From JBBQFI01 sp038321775 (GTDB taxonomy: Bacteria; Verrucomicrobiota; Verrucomicrobiia; Chthoniobacterales; UBA10450), in NCBI GenBank assembly GCA_038321775.1, contig JBBQFI010000003.1, positions 1 to 64,000 of the forward strand: a stretch of DNA of 64,000 nucleotides. The letters run 5' to 3'. Numbering within the stretch: the first letter of the stretch is position 1; each line of letters begins with the position of its first letter. The position numbers and the translations under genes were made by a program. Positions 1-8,347 of this stretch are shown here, piece after piece. The notes under the pieces were generated by a model. It was not told the DNA's origin, made no database searches, and worked only from the letters and a program-made list of their open reading frames with translations.

Positions 1-1
1 G

Positions 2-223
2 ATCGAGGCCATGGATGCGAACCAGGCGGTCGATTTGTTAGGTCAACTCGACGAAATGTATCGTGCGCCGCTGAGCCTTTTTTATTTGGAAGATATTTCC
101 TATAAGGAAATCGCGGACATACTCGAAATTCCTCTCGGTACTGTGCAGTCGCGCATCTCGCGCGGGAAAGCGCATCTCTATCGTTTGCTCAGCGAAGAGC
201 CTAGGCCAAGAGAAACACAATGA
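2..223 (+). CDS. ECF-type RNA polymerase sigma factor, C-terminal part (5' truncated)
   Basis: The gene enters from the left edge; the frame is open from base 2 (Ile-Glu-Ala before the first internal Met at 11), so the true start lies outside. The visible ~74 residues form a sigma-70 region 4 helix-turn-helix: an acidic helix around LDEMYRAPLSLFYLEDISYKEIADIL, then the recognition-helix motif LGTVQSRISRGKAHL typical of ECF sigma factors. It would bind the -35 element and direct RNA polymerase to a stress or envelope regulon. The stop overlaps the start of the next gene (ATGA, 220-223), which encodes a single-span membrane protein, the usual sigma/anti-sigma arrangement. The subgroup cannot be told without region 2. 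Confidence 0.88.
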   Translation: MEAMDANQAVDLLGQLDEMYRAPLSLFYLEDISYKEIADILEIPLGTVQSRISRGKAHLYRLLSEEPRPRETQ

Positions 224-948
224 ATAGCCGCGACGCCAGAAACATTCTGCTGCTCTATCGCCCTGGAATCGACGACCACGATCTCCAATTCGTGGAAGCA
301 CTACGCTGGGTGCCGCGAGATCCGCAACTGAAGGCGTGGTTCGAACAGCAACGCCGATCGGACGGGGCGATTCGCGAGAAACTTCGCGAGATCGAAGTGC
401 CAGCTGAGTTAGCAGAAAGACTTGTGCACGGGCAAGCCTCCACCGCGCGAAAATGGAATGTACCGCAGTGGCTGCAATTGGCGGCGGCCGTTATTCTCCT
501 CGCCGGTCTGGCCTTTTTCTGGTGGCGACCGCAGCCGCGAAACAATCTCGCCGCTTACGAGAAATATCTCACCCATCTGTTGTCCCGCGGTTACCGCATG
601 AGTTTGGAAAGTGACGATCACGCCCGCATCCGAAAATTTCTCGATGGCAATCAGGCTCCCGCCGATTACGAGCTAACAAAACCCCTCGAACAAACGCGTG
701 CGCTTGGCTGCGCCACAGTGAGTTGGAATGGAAATCCTGTATCGATGCTTTGCTTTGCAAATCGCGCGACGAATGCCAAAATCTTTCTCTTCGTCGCAAG
801 CGACCGCGCTGTTCCTAATGCTCCTCGCGACCGCGCAATTGAGATTCACGCGCAAGGAGAATTCTCCACAGCATCGTGGGCGAGAGCCGGAAAAATCTAT
901 GTGCTGACCATGAAAGGGAAGCCAACCGAGCTACAAAATTATCTGTGA
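220..948 (+). CDS. Putative anti-sigma factor, single-pass membrane protein
   Basis: 242 residues. The soluble N-terminus (about 1-80) is charged and helical, followed by one clear membrane span at about 84-102 (WLQLAAAVILLAGLAFFWW) and a ~140-residue C-terminal part that should be periplasmic. Translational overlap with the preceding ECF sigma gene suggests it holds that sigma factor at the membrane. No zinc-binding HxxxCxxC (ZAS) motif is visible, so it is not a classical ZAS anti-sigma factor. The role is inferred from context and topology rather than from a recognised domain. Confidence 0.6.
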   Translation: MNSRDARNILLLYRPGIDDHDLQFVEALRWVPRDPQLKAWFEQQRRSDGAIREKLREIEVPAELAERLVHGQASTARKWNVPQWLQLAAAVILLAGLAFFWWRPQPRNNLAAYEKYLTHLLSRGYRMSLESDDHARIRKFLDGNQAPADYELTKPLEQTRALGCATVSWNGNPVSMLCFANRATNAKIFLFVASDRAVPNAPRDRAIEIHAQGEFSTASWARAGKIYVLTMKGKPTELQNYL

Positions 949-1018
949 GGCGGATCACGCGTGTCAGTTGCGCAATGTCTCTTTCTGCGATTATGTATTC
1001 GTCTCAACCCTACCCAGG

Positions 1019-1669
1019 ATGAAATGCCCTCGCTTGCATTCATTGCGCCTGGCGCCCGCGTTCACGCTGGTGGAATTACTGGTCGTCATTTCGATTGTGG
1101 CAGTGCTAATGAGTTTGCTCTTCAGCGCGGTCAGCTCTGTCAACAATTCTGCGCGCCGCGTGCAGGCCAAGAACGACTCGGTGCAAATCGTGACTGCCGT
1201 CAATGCTTACTACACCGACTACGGTCAATATCCGATTGCCCCGGCGAAGGAAGGAAGCGAAGTCAGTTTTACGATCGACAACAGCGATCTTTTTTACATC
1301 CTGCGCGCGATCGCGAGCGGAGCCAATACGAACGATGCACTGAACAGTCGTCGCGTCTCTTACATTTCCATACCTGAAGCGAAGGATAAAACGCATCCAC
1401 ACGGCGGAATTGCGAATGGTGTTTGGTATGATCCCTGGGGTCCGCAAGGAAGCGACAAACCCGAGAGCGGTATCTATCACATTCGCATTGATGGCGGATA
1501 CGTCGGGACGGTAAGCGATCCCTATCCAGGCTCCGATGACGACGACGGTGTAAACAGCAAATCGAATGCGCCAAAACCAGTCATCCACAGCGGTGTCATC
1601 GCGTGGTCGCTTGCGCAAACGGGCGTTCAAACCTACGAATTGAAAGATCAGGTTCTTTCCTGGAAATGA
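1019..1669 (+). CDS. Type II secretion/type IV pilin-like pseudopilin
   Basis: 216 residues from ATG 1019. A short basic leader (MKCPRLHSLRLAPA) is followed by the class III prepilin signature FTLVELLVVISIVAVL, with Glu at position 5 of the mature protein and a ~20-residue hydrophobic helix. The residue before the predicted cleavage site is Ala rather than the usual Gly. The body contains NAYYTDYGQYP, typical of GspG/GspH-like pseudopilins, and an Asp-rich stretch (PGSDDDDG) near residue 178 reminiscent of Ca-binding pseudopilins. An upstream in-frame start at 968 would give an unlikely long leader. It stands alone here, without secretion ATPase or secretin genes. Confidence 0.82.
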   Translation: MKCPRLHSLRLAPAFTLVELLVVISIVAVLMSLLFSAVSSVNNSARRVQAKNDSVQIVTAVNAYYTDYGQYPIAPAKEGSEVSFTIDNSDLFYILRAIASGANTNDALNSRRVSYISIPEAKDKTHPHGGIANGVWYDPWGPQGSDKPESGIYHIRIDGGYVGTVSDPYPGSDDDDGVNSKSNAPKPVIHSGVIAWSLAQTGVQTYELKDQVLSWK

Positions 1670-1765
1670 GGCGGACGGGCGTCGCGCTTCTATCACCGCG
1701 GTCTTGCGTTGGGTTCCTTCCGACTGGTTTGAATAACGTTGCGTGATATATAGTCGGCGGAATCT

Positions 1766-3166
1766 ATGGCGCTGGTTTTTGAAACGATCGAAACGGAAGG
1801 GCTGGCAGAAATTTCCTATCTGGTCGGTGACGACGAAGAAGGTGTCGCCGCCGTTTTCGATCCGCGCGCCGATGTCGATGTTTATCTTGATCTTGCACGG
1901 GAGAAGAATCTCTCGATCACGCACATTTTCGAGACTCACATTCACGCAGATTTGGTCAGCGGAGCGCGCGAACTTTGCAGTCGCGTCGAATCCGCAAAAA
2001 TTTTTGTCAGCCACGAAGGCGGCGCGCGTTACGGATTCGAAAACGAACCGGTGAAGGATGGCGACAAGTTTAAGTTGGGATCCGTCGTCATCACAGCGAA
2101 GCACACCCCGGGTCATACTCCCGAACACATGTCGTATATTCTCGCGGAAGAAGATCATCCGGAAACGCCCTGGGGCGTGCTCACGGGCGATTCGCTTTTT
2201 GTCAGTTCGGCCGGCCGGCCGGACTTGTTAGGCGCAAGCGAAACGGAGAAATTGGCGGCGCAACAATTTCACACGCTGCGCGATTTCTATCTCAAGCTGC
2301 CGGACAGCGTCATCATCTATCCGGGTCACGGCAGCGGTTCGCCTTGTGGCGCAGACATTGGCGATCGCCTTAACAGCACGATCGGGTACGAGCGGCCATT
2401 CAATCCGTTTCTTCAATTCGACGACGTGAAAGCGTTTACGAAATACGCCGTCTCCACCGCGCCGCCGGTTCCAAAATATTATCCGCTCATGAAAAAAATG
2501 AACGCGGAGGGTCCCGAGATTTTGGGTGGATTACCGGGCGTTCCTGGGTTGCCGCCGAAAGCGTTCAAGAAAGCGATCGATGAAAAAGCAAGCGTGCTAA
2601 TCGATACGCGCACGATGCTCGGGTTTGGCGCTGCTCATATTCACAATGCGCTAAATATCGGCGGCACCCCGATGCTTTCGATTTGGGCGGGTGCGTTGCT
2701 CGATCCGGAAAAGCCGATTCTTCTCGTGCTCGAAAGCGATAGCGATCTCGAAAGAATAGTGCGCTTATTCATTCGCACCGGATTCACAAAGTTTGCAGGT
2801 TATCTCGTCGGCGGAATGAAAGCGTGGCAAAACGCCGGCTTTCCATTCGAACAAATCGGACAGATGACAGTGCACGATTTGAAAAATTCCCGCGATGGCT
2901 TGCAGATTCTCGATGTGCGATCGCAGCGCGAATGGAACGGTGGCAACGTTCCCGGTGCGCAGCATATTTTTCTTTCCGAACTTCGCAAGCGCGCGGGCGA
3001 GCTCAACAAATCCAAACCGGTGGCGGTGTATTGCGCGACGGGATATCGCGCCAGTATCGGTGCGAGTATTTTGAAACAGGAGGGTTTTGCCGAAGTAAAT
3101 AACATCCCGGGAAGCTGGCATGCCTGGAAAGAAGCGAAGTTTCCGGTCGAAGGAAAACCAGCCTAG
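1766..3166 (+). CDS. MBL-fold hydrolase with tandem rhodanese domains (persulfide dioxygenase-like)
   Basis: 466 residues. The N-terminal ETHE1/glyoxalase II-like metallo-beta-lactamase domain (about 1-240) carries THIHADL (H58, H60, D62), HTPGHTPEH (H117), GDSLF (D142) and YPGHG (H188). The canonical HxHxDH is HxHxDL here, so the last His is missing; ETHE1-type mononuclear iron sites do not need it. Two rhodanese modules follow: about 265-360 lacks a catalytic Cys, while about 370-460 has an active-site loop CATGYR with C423. Such fusions oxidise glutathione persulfide to sulfite and/or move sulfane sulfur. The sulfite oxidase-like gene starts 15 bp downstream, consistent with a persulfide-sulfite-sulfate route. 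Exact substrate is inferred. Confidence 0.85.
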   Translation: MALVFETIETEGLAEISYLVGDDEEGVAAVFDPRADVDVYLDLAREKNLSITHIFETHIHADLVSGARELCSRVESAKIFVSHEGGARYGFENEPVKDGDKFKLGSVVITAKHTPGHTPEHMSYILAEEDHPETPWGVLTGDSLFVSSAGRPDLLGASETEKLAAQQFHTLRDFYLKLPDSVIIYPGHGSGSPCGADIGDRLNSTIGYERPFNPFLQFDDVKAFTKYAVSTAPPVPKYYPLMKKMNAEGPEILGGLPGVPGLPPKAFKKAIDEKASVLIDTRTMLGFGAAHIHNALNIGGTPMLSIWAGALLDPEKPILLVLESDSDLERIVRLFIRTGFTKFAGYLVGGMKAWQNAGFPFEQIGQMTVHDLKNSRDGLQILDVRSQREWNGGNVPGAQHIFLSELRKRAGELNKSKPVAVYCATGYRASIGASILKQEGFAEVNNIPGSWHAWKEAKFPVEGKPA

Positions 3167-3181
3167 GCTTCGCGCACTTCC

Positions 3182-4225
3182 GTGATCATTCGCGAAAAAG
3201 AGCCGCCTAACCTCGAGATGCCGTTTGCGAATCTCGACGGCTTTATTACGCCTAACGAGCAATTCTATGTGCGCTGTCATTTCCCGATCCCACAAATCGA
3301 TGCGCGCAGTTGGCGCCTGAAAATTGAAGGCGCGGTCGACCGCTCTTTCGAGCTGAGCTACGACGAGATCTGCAACATGAAACTGCACACCATGGCGGCG
3401 ACGCTGGAGTGCGCCGGCAATAGTCGCGTTTTTCTCGTTCCGAAAGTGAAAGGCGTGCAGTGGCAACTGGGCGCCGTCGGCAATGCGGAATGGACCGGCG
3501 TGCTACTGAAGGATGTTTTGCAGAAAGCCGGGCTCAAGAGCGAGGTGTGCGAAGTGATTTTGGAAGGCGCGGACAGTGGCACTATCGCCGAACCGCCGCG
3601 ACCGGCCGGTAAAATTCATTTCGCGCGCAGTTTGCCGACAACAAAAGCGATGGACGATGTGCTACTCGCTTTCCAAATGAACGGCGAACCTCTGACTGCG
3701 GCGCATGGATTTCCTTTGCGCGCGATTGTGCCGGGTTGGTATGCGGTCGCTTCGATCAAATGGCTCCAGCGCATCGTCGTGACGGACAAACCGTACAATG
3801 GTTACTACCAGACCGTCGATTATGCCCACTGGCTCCCGACCGATGCGGGACCGGCGCTCGTTCCGATCACGGAATTACAGATCAAAGCGGAGATCGCGCG
3901 ACCCGAGATCAATGAAATAATCAAAGCGGGCGAAAGTTATCGCGTGACCGGAAGTGCATGGACGTCGCAGGGAGAGATCTCGAAAGTGGAATTGAGCACG
4001 GACGGCGGCGTGGCATGGCACCTCGTTAGGCTGATGGGCAAACCGGTGAAGGATGCCTGGCAGCTTTGGGAATACGATTGGAAAACGCCCGACAATCGTG
4101 GCCAATGTATTTTGCTCGCACGCGCGACTGATTCGCGTGGACGCACCCAACCGGAGAAGCATGATTCTAATTCCGGCACCTATATGATTAATCACAGTCT
4201 TCCCATCGAGATTGAGATTCGTTAG
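3182..4225 (+). CDS. Sulfite oxidase-like molybdopterin oxidoreductase
   Basis: 347 residues from GTG 3182. The oxidoreductase molybdopterin-binding fold is recognisable from YVRCHFPIP, ATLECAGNSR (C77 would be the Mo-coordinating cysteine), WTGVLLKDVL and PLTAAHGFPLRAIVPGWY. The C-terminal ~100 residues match the Mo-co dimerisation Ig-like domain (VTGSAWTSQGEISKVELSTDGG). There is no cytochrome b5 domain and no Tat or Sec signal, so the protein looks cytoplasmic, unlike periplasmic SorA/SorT enzymes. Placement right after the persulfide dioxygenase-like gene fits removal of the sulfite made by it. The stop codon TAG lies inside a near-exact copy of the dispersed CTCGTTAGGC motif. Confidence 0.87.
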   Translation: MIIREKEPPNLEMPFANLDGFITPNEQFYVRCHFPIPQIDARSWRLKIEGAVDRSFELSYDEICNMKLHTMAATLECAGNSRVFLVPKVKGVQWQLGAVGNAEWTGVLLKDVLQKAGLKSEVCEVILEGADSGTIAEPPRPAGKIHFARSLPTTKAMDDVLLAFQMNGEPLTAAHGFPLRAIVPGWYAVASIKWLQRIVVTDKPYNGYYQTVDYAHWLPTDAGPALVPITELQIKAEIARPEINEIIKAGESYRVTGSAWTSQGEISKVELSTDGGVAWHLVRLMGKPVKDAWQLWEYDWKTPDNRGQCILLARATDSRGRTQPEKHDSNSGTYMINHSLPIEIEIR

Positions 4226-4234
4226 GCAATCCAT

Positions 4235-4693
4235 ATGAAGAAAATCGTAAATTTAAGCATGGCGTTCGTTGCCTGCCTCTGCGCAAACCTGGCACTGTCC
4301 GATGTGAAAATTGATGGAGCTACGTGGCGCAGCCTGGAGAAATTTGATCCGTCCACCTTGAGTGAGACGCTCGGCAATCACGTCGGAAAACTGATTTCGG
4401 TCCAATTCAATTTCCGAGGCAAAGACATCCATCACATTAAACCGAATTGGTACGAAGGGTCCGTCTGGCGCCCGGACCCGAAGGTGCGGAAGGGTTTCAC
4501 GAACGTCCGCGTGTTGGTAGCGAAGAAAGATCTCTCCGTATTTCAGTCGATCACGGCCGACTCGAAGTCAGCGGCGCCACTAACAGTTTATGGACGCGTA
4601 GAACGCGATGCCGATAACAACTTTTTCTTTGTCCATTTGCTCGGTCGGAAAGGTGCGGTCGATTCTGCAGGCAACGCGACGCTAACATGGTGA
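4235..4693 (+). CDS. Secreted protein of unknown function, first of a tandem paralogous pair
   Basis: 152 residues with a Sec signal peptide (MKKIVNLSMAFVACLCANLALS, cleavage near residue 22). The mature part is mostly beta-strand-like with W-x-SLEKFDPSTL, FNFRGKDIHHIKPNWYEGSVW and APLTVYGRV. It shares the pattern FR(G/S)K.IhHIK..WYE..(V/L)W with the next gene, so the two arose by duplication. It lies 9 bp after the sulfite oxidase-like gene and overlaps the next start by 7 nt, so co-transcription is likely. I do not recognise a named family; the fold may be OB-like. No heme or metal motif is visible. Confidence 0.72.
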   Translation: MKKIVNLSMAFVACLCANLALSDVKIDGATWRSLEKFDPSTLSETLGNHVGKLISVQFNFRGKDIHHIKPNWYEGSVWRPDPKVRKGFTNVRVLVAKKDLSVFQSITADSKSAAPLTVYGRVERDADNNFFFVHLLGRKGAVDSAGNATLTW

Positions 4694-5142
4694 GAAAGAT
4701 ATTCGCCATCGTCCTGTTAGTCAGTTTTGGCGGTGCCAGCGTTGCGCGTTCTGCCGAAAAACTGGACGCGATCACGTGGCACGCGCTGCAAACCTACGAC
4801 GTCGCTGCGCTACAGAAAATCAAGGATTTGGAGATCGGTAGGTTTGTCGGTTTGCGCTGTCATTTCCGAAGCAAGCGCATTCAGCACATCAAAGTAAGTT
4901 GGTATGAGGCGACGTTATGGCAGCGTGATGCGCGCGATCCCCGAAAGCCATTCTCCTACATTCGCGTCCAGGTCTCACGCAAAGATCTGCCTGCATTCGA
5001 GTCGCTGCCGAGTGAGTTTAAATCTCAAGCGCCGTTTACGATTTACGGCGAGGTACAGAAGGGCGCGGAGTCCACGTTTGTGCGCCTGATCGGACGGCAG
5101 GTTGCTCTTGCGCGCGATCGCAGCGCGACAATCAGCTGGTAG
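4687..5142 (+). CDS. Secreted protein of unknown function, second of a tandem paralogous pair
   Basis: 151 residues with a signal peptide (about 1-22, ending VARSA). The body parallels the preceding gene: ITWHALQTYDVAAL, CHFRSKRIQHIKVSWYEATLW, RVQVSRKDLPAFESL, APFTIYGEV and a C-terminal ATISW (ATLTW in the first copy). It starts inside the end of the first copy. The two copies differ at most positions, so the duplication is old. Both probably act in the periplasm. Position behind the sulfur genes suggests, but does not prove, a link to sulfur compounds. Confidence 0.72.
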   Translation: MVRKIFAIVLLVSFGGASVARSAEKLDAITWHALQTYDVAALQKIKDLEIGRFVGLRCHFRSKRIQHIKVSWYEATLWQRDARDPRKPFSYIRVQVSRKDLPAFESLPSEFKSQAPFTIYGEVQKGAESTFVRLIGRQVALARDRSATISW

Positions 5143-5162
5143 CGCATAACTTCTCCCGCGGC

Positions 5163-5948
5163 TTATCGCAGGTGAAGCTTTCCTTCGACGTAAGTCATAG
5201 CGTTACCACCGATGCCAACGCGTTCGCCACGGTCTTCGCAAAATAATTCGCCGCCGCGTTTTGAGATTTGCCGGGCGTGTAGATTGCGCTTTTCCAGACG
5301 TTTCGCCCAATACGGAATCAGCGCGCAATGGGTAGAGCCTGTGACCGGATCTTCTGGAATTCCCGCGGCCGGCGCGAAGTAGCGCGAGACGAAATCGCAA
5401 TTATCACCCGGCGCCGTTACGATCACGCCTTGCGCGTTGAGTTGCGTTAGCAAATCAAAGTCGGGTTTGATCTCGGCGACATCTTTTTCACGCGCGAAAA
5501 CGGCGAAGTAATCGCGACCTTTCAACACTTCCCGTGGCCGCGCGCGCAAACTATCCGCAAGGTTTGATTCGGGATCGCATTTCCCTGGTGGCTGAGAAGG
5601 GAAATCGAGAATGAGCCGTCCCTCTTTTCGCTCGACGCGCAATTCACCGCTCGGCGATTGAAACTTAATCGCATCTCCTTTGCGCCCCAAGTGATTGAAG
5701 AGCACATGCGCGGCGGCGAGTGTCGCGTGTCCGCAAAGATCTACCTCCACGGTTGGAGTCATCCAGCGCAGATCGAAATACTCTTCGCGATCGATGATGA
5801 ATGCGGTCTCGGTCAAATTATTTTCCGTCGCGATCTGCTGCATCGCATCCCCCGCCAGCCATTCGTTAGGCAAAACGCAAACGCCGGCGGGATTCCCGGC
5901 GAACAGCTCACTGGTGAAAGCGTGAACCTCAAAATACGAAATCGTCAT
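5163..5948 (-). CDS. PhzF family isomerase/epimerase-like protein
   Basis: 261 residues. Starting at MTISYFEVHAFTSELFAGNPAGVCVLP it follows the PhzF/YddE fold, with catalytic Glu in ENNLTETAF (E47), RWMTPTVEVDLCGHATLAAAHVL, and the C-terminal half with PAAGIPEDPVTGSTHCALIPYW. The family is related to diaminopimelate epimerase; PhzF isomerises DHHA in phenazine synthesis, but most homologues outside phenazine producers have unknown substrates, and no phenazine genes are present. The frame stays open up to 6455, but that extension is low-complexity and charged and overlaps the divergent gene at 6066, so the start at 5948 is preferred. Confidence 0.85.
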   Translation of the reverse strand: MTISYFEVHAFTSELFAGNPAGVCVLPNEWLAGDAMQQIATENNLTETAFIIDREEYFDLRWMTPTVEVDLCGHATLAAAHVLFNHLGRKGDAIKFQSPSGELRVERKEGRLILDFPSQPPGKCDPESNLADSLRARPREVLKGRDYFAVFAREKDVAEIKPDFDLLTQLNAQGVIVTAPGDNCDFVSRYFAPAAGIPEDPVTGSTHCALIPYWAKRLEKRNLHARQISKRGGELFCEDRGERVGIGGNAMTYVEGKLHLR

Positions 5949-6065
5949 TACGTATTCTCGCAGAATTCCGTGCCGGGTCACACCGGCGACCGACGGGCTG
6001 TCGCTCTCGTTCGTTCTCGATTTCCAGGAACGCTTCCGGCAGATTGAAATATAGTCCCGCTTATT

Positions 6066-7163
6066 ATGGAACACAGCGACGAAAATAAACCGCTCACTTA
6101 CACCGGTGCGCGACAAATTGTTTTGCTCGTTGTCCTGCTCGTCGTCGGATGGACGATTCTGACCTCGCTGCGTTCGGTCTTTTTGCTTTTCGCCATCGTT
6201 TTCCTGCTCGCGATGGTTCTTAATCCACTCGTTAACTGGCTGGAGAAACGTCGAGTCCCGCGAATCCTGAGCGTGGCTCTCGTCCTCCTCGCCTTGATTG
6301 CGGTGGCCGTGACGGTTCTTCTTTTCGCGGTTCCGCCTTTGGCCGCTCAGATTCAGGAACTCATCCATAACTGGCCTTCGATCTGGCAGGGCATACGCAC
6401 GCGCATGGATTCGCTCGCGAAAAGTTATCCCACGGTGCGCGATGCTTTGCCGCAAACCGATGAAATTGCAGGGCAGATCGGCGCCGCCGTAGGCACGGTG
6501 GGAAATATTTTGCTGCGCTCGACTCTCGGTTTAGTGGGCGGTCTTGTCAGCGTGCTGCTCGCGCTTCTCCTGCTTGTTTTTGTCCTCATCAATCCGCAAC
6601 CGCTCGTTGCCGGTTATCTCGCGCTCGCGCCCGATCGTTATCGCGAACAGGCCCATCGCACTCTCAGCCGCATGATGCGGCAGATGCACGCGTGGTCGCG
6701 TGGCGTCGCCATCAATGGCTGTATTACTGGCTTCTCCATCGGTACGGGTTTGTGGCTTATCGGGATGCCGCTCGCTCTCATGTTCGGCGCCTTTGCTTTT
6801 CTGGGAGAATTTCTTCCCAACGTCGGAGCCTTTCTTGTTTCCATTCCGATTCTGTTTTTAGCGCTCAGTCTGGGTGCGACGAAATTCTGGCTCGCGCTTG
6901 GAATTATTATCATCGTGTATCAGGTGGAACTAAATCTTCTCGTTCCCGTTGTGCTCGGCCGGGAAATGCGACTCCATCCGGTCAACATTCTGTTTTTCAC
7001 CATCGCGATGGGAAGTTTGTTTGGAATTCTTGGCGCCATTCTCGCCGTTCCCGCGGCTGCTCTTGTGCAAATCTTGCTCGACGAATTCTATCTACGACCG
7101 CGCAAATTAAATCACGCTGAGATCGAACGTGAAGCGGCGGGCCTTTTGCACGGTAAAAAATAA
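6066..7163 (+). CDS. AI-2E family transporter (PerM/YdiK-like)
   Basis: 365 residues with about eight predicted membrane spans: a pair at 18-50, one at 68-93, one near 155-180, and a dense block from 215 to 335. The family hallmark segments are present: MVLNPLVNWLEKRRVPR after the second span, a soluble amphipathic stretch (about 95-150), and GEFLPNVGAFLVSIP followed by LVPVVLGREMRLHPVNILFF. Members export autoinducer-2 (TqsA) or act as Na+/H+ antiporters; the substrate cannot be decided from sequence. It is divergent from the PhzF gene, with 117 bp between starts. Confidence 0.87.
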   Translation: MEHSDENKPLTYTGARQIVLLVVLLVVGWTILTSLRSVFLLFAIVFLLAMVLNPLVNWLEKRRVPRILSVALVLLALIAVAVTVLLFAVPPLAAQIQELIHNWPSIWQGIRTRMDSLAKSYPTVRDALPQTDEIAGQIGAAVGTVGNILLRSTLGLVGGLVSVLLALLLLVFVLINPQPLVAGYLALAPDRYREQAHRTLSRMMRQMHAWSRGVAINGCITGFSIGTGLWLIGMPLALMFGAFAFLGEFLPNVGAFLVSIPILFLALSLGATKFWLALGIIIIVYQVELNLLVPVVLGREMRLHPVNILFFTIAMGSLFGILGAILAVPAAALVQILLDEFYLRPRKLNHAEIEREAAGLLHGKK

Positions 7164-7215
7164 GCAAGGCGCCTTGGAGGTGGAGAAATTCGAGTCGAAC
7201 AGATATCGTGAGCGC

Positions 7216-8295
7216 ATGAATTCGCGCATCATCTTATCAGCGTTCAGTATCGTGTTCGGCCTGGCGGCGGTTCTGCCAGCTGCGGATTACCCGGCGCCGA
7301 CGGAAGGCGATTACACGATCCGCGATTTCAAATTCGCATCGGACGAAACAATGCCGGAATTGCGTGTTCATTATCGCACGCTCGGAAAAGCGGAGAAGAA
7401 TGCGCAGGGCAAAACAACCAATGCCATTCTTATCATGCACGGGACGACTGGAAGTGGTGCGCAATTCATCAGGCCGGAATTTGCCGGCGATCTCTTCGGA
7501 AAAGATCAGCCGCTCGATGCGACAAAGTTTTTCATCGTATTGCCCGACGGAATCGGTCACGGCAAATCGAGTAAGCCGAGCGACGGAATGCACGCGAAGT
7601 TTCCGCGTTACGGTTACCGCGACATGGTCGAGGCGCAGTTTCGATTGTTGACTGAGGGCCTTGGAGTGAATCACGCGCGGTTCGTGATGGGAACATCGAT
7701 GGGCGGCATGCATTCCTGGTTGTGGGGCGAATTTCATCCGGACTTTATGGATGCGCTTATGCCGCTGGCCAGTTTACCGACGCAAATCTCGGGACGAAAT
7801 CGCGCCTGGCGTCGTATCGTCGTCGATGCGATCCGCAATGATCCGGCATGGAATGGCGGAGAATATAAAACGCAACCACCAAGTCTGCGCACAGCGGCAG
7901 AAATGCTCTGGTTCATGAGCAGTAATCCGGTCTTGCGACAAAAGGAAGCGCCGACGCTGGCCAAAACCGACGAAGTTTTTGATACGTTCGTCGACAAAAT
8001 TGTGAAGGAAGATGATGCGAACGATGTGCTTTACGCGGTTGAAGCGTCGCATGATTACGATCCAGGCCCGAATCTTGAAAAAATTCGCGCGCCTTTGCTC
8101 GCGATCAATTCAGCCGACGACCTGATTAATCCGCCGGAGCTGGGAATTTTGGAGCGCGAGATTAGACGCGTGCCGCATGGGCGTGCGGTCATTATTCCCA
8201 TGAGTGATAAAACGCGCGGACACGGCAGTCACACGATCGCAGAACTATGGAAAGATGAACTCGTTAGGCTGTTGTCGGAACCGACGCCCCGGTAG
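7216..8295 (+). CDS. Secreted alpha/beta hydrolase of the homoserine O-acetyltransferase (MetX)-like family
   Basis: 359 residues from ATG 7216, which begins a signal peptide (MNSRIILSAFSIVFGLAAVLPAA). The fold shows MHGTTGSG (oxyanion region), a nucleophile elbow GTSMGGM (S161), an acidic residue in NSADDLINP (D301/302) and a C-terminal GHGSH histidine. This order is that of MetX/MekB-like acyltransferases and esterases. An exported version is unlikely to make methionine precursors, so a periplasmic esterase role is more plausible. An in-frame start at 7129 would precede the signal peptide and overlap the upstream gene. Confidence 0.82.
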   Translation: MNSRIILSAFSIVFGLAAVLPAADYPAPTEGDYTIRDFKFASDETMPELRVHYRTLGKAEKNAQGKTTNAILIMHGTTGSGAQFIRPEFAGDLFGKDQPLDATKFFIVLPDGIGHGKSSKPSDGMHAKFPRYGYRDMVEAQFRLLTEGLGVNHARFVMGTSMGGMHSWLWGEFHPDFMDALMPLASLPTQISGRNRAWRRIVVDAIRNDPAWNGGEYKTQPPSLRTAAEMLWFMSSNPVLRQKEAPTLAKTDEVFDTFVDKIVKEDDANDVLYAVEASHDYDPGPNLEKIRAPLLAINSADDLINPPELGILEREIRRVPHGRAVIIPMSDKTRGHGSHTIAELWKDELVRLLSEPTPR

Positions 8296-8296
8296 A

Positions 8297-8315
8297 GCGC
8301 GACGGCCTGTCGCGC
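8297..8315. terminator. Stem-loop directly after the hydrolase stop codon
   Basis: Seven perfectly paired bases, GCGCGAC and GTCGCGC, enclose the five-base loop GGCCT, starting 2 nt after the TAG stop. There is no T-run after it, so it would be an imperfect intrinsic terminator or an mRNA-stabilising hairpin. It could also be a small REP-like unit. Confidence 0.35.
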
Positions 8316-8347
8316 CACCGACTTGCGTTTGGTGATAGGATGTTGTC

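Noticed and set aside
1106..2158. 350-codon minus-strand reading frame
   Set aside because: It is antisense to the pseudopilin and MBL-rhodanese genes, has no recognisable domain, and its composition mirrors the coding strand.
5949..6455. N-terminal extension of the PhzF gene
   Set aside because: The extra ~170 residues are charged, low in structure and overlap the divergent AI-2E gene; PhzF proteins start at MTISYFE-like sequence.
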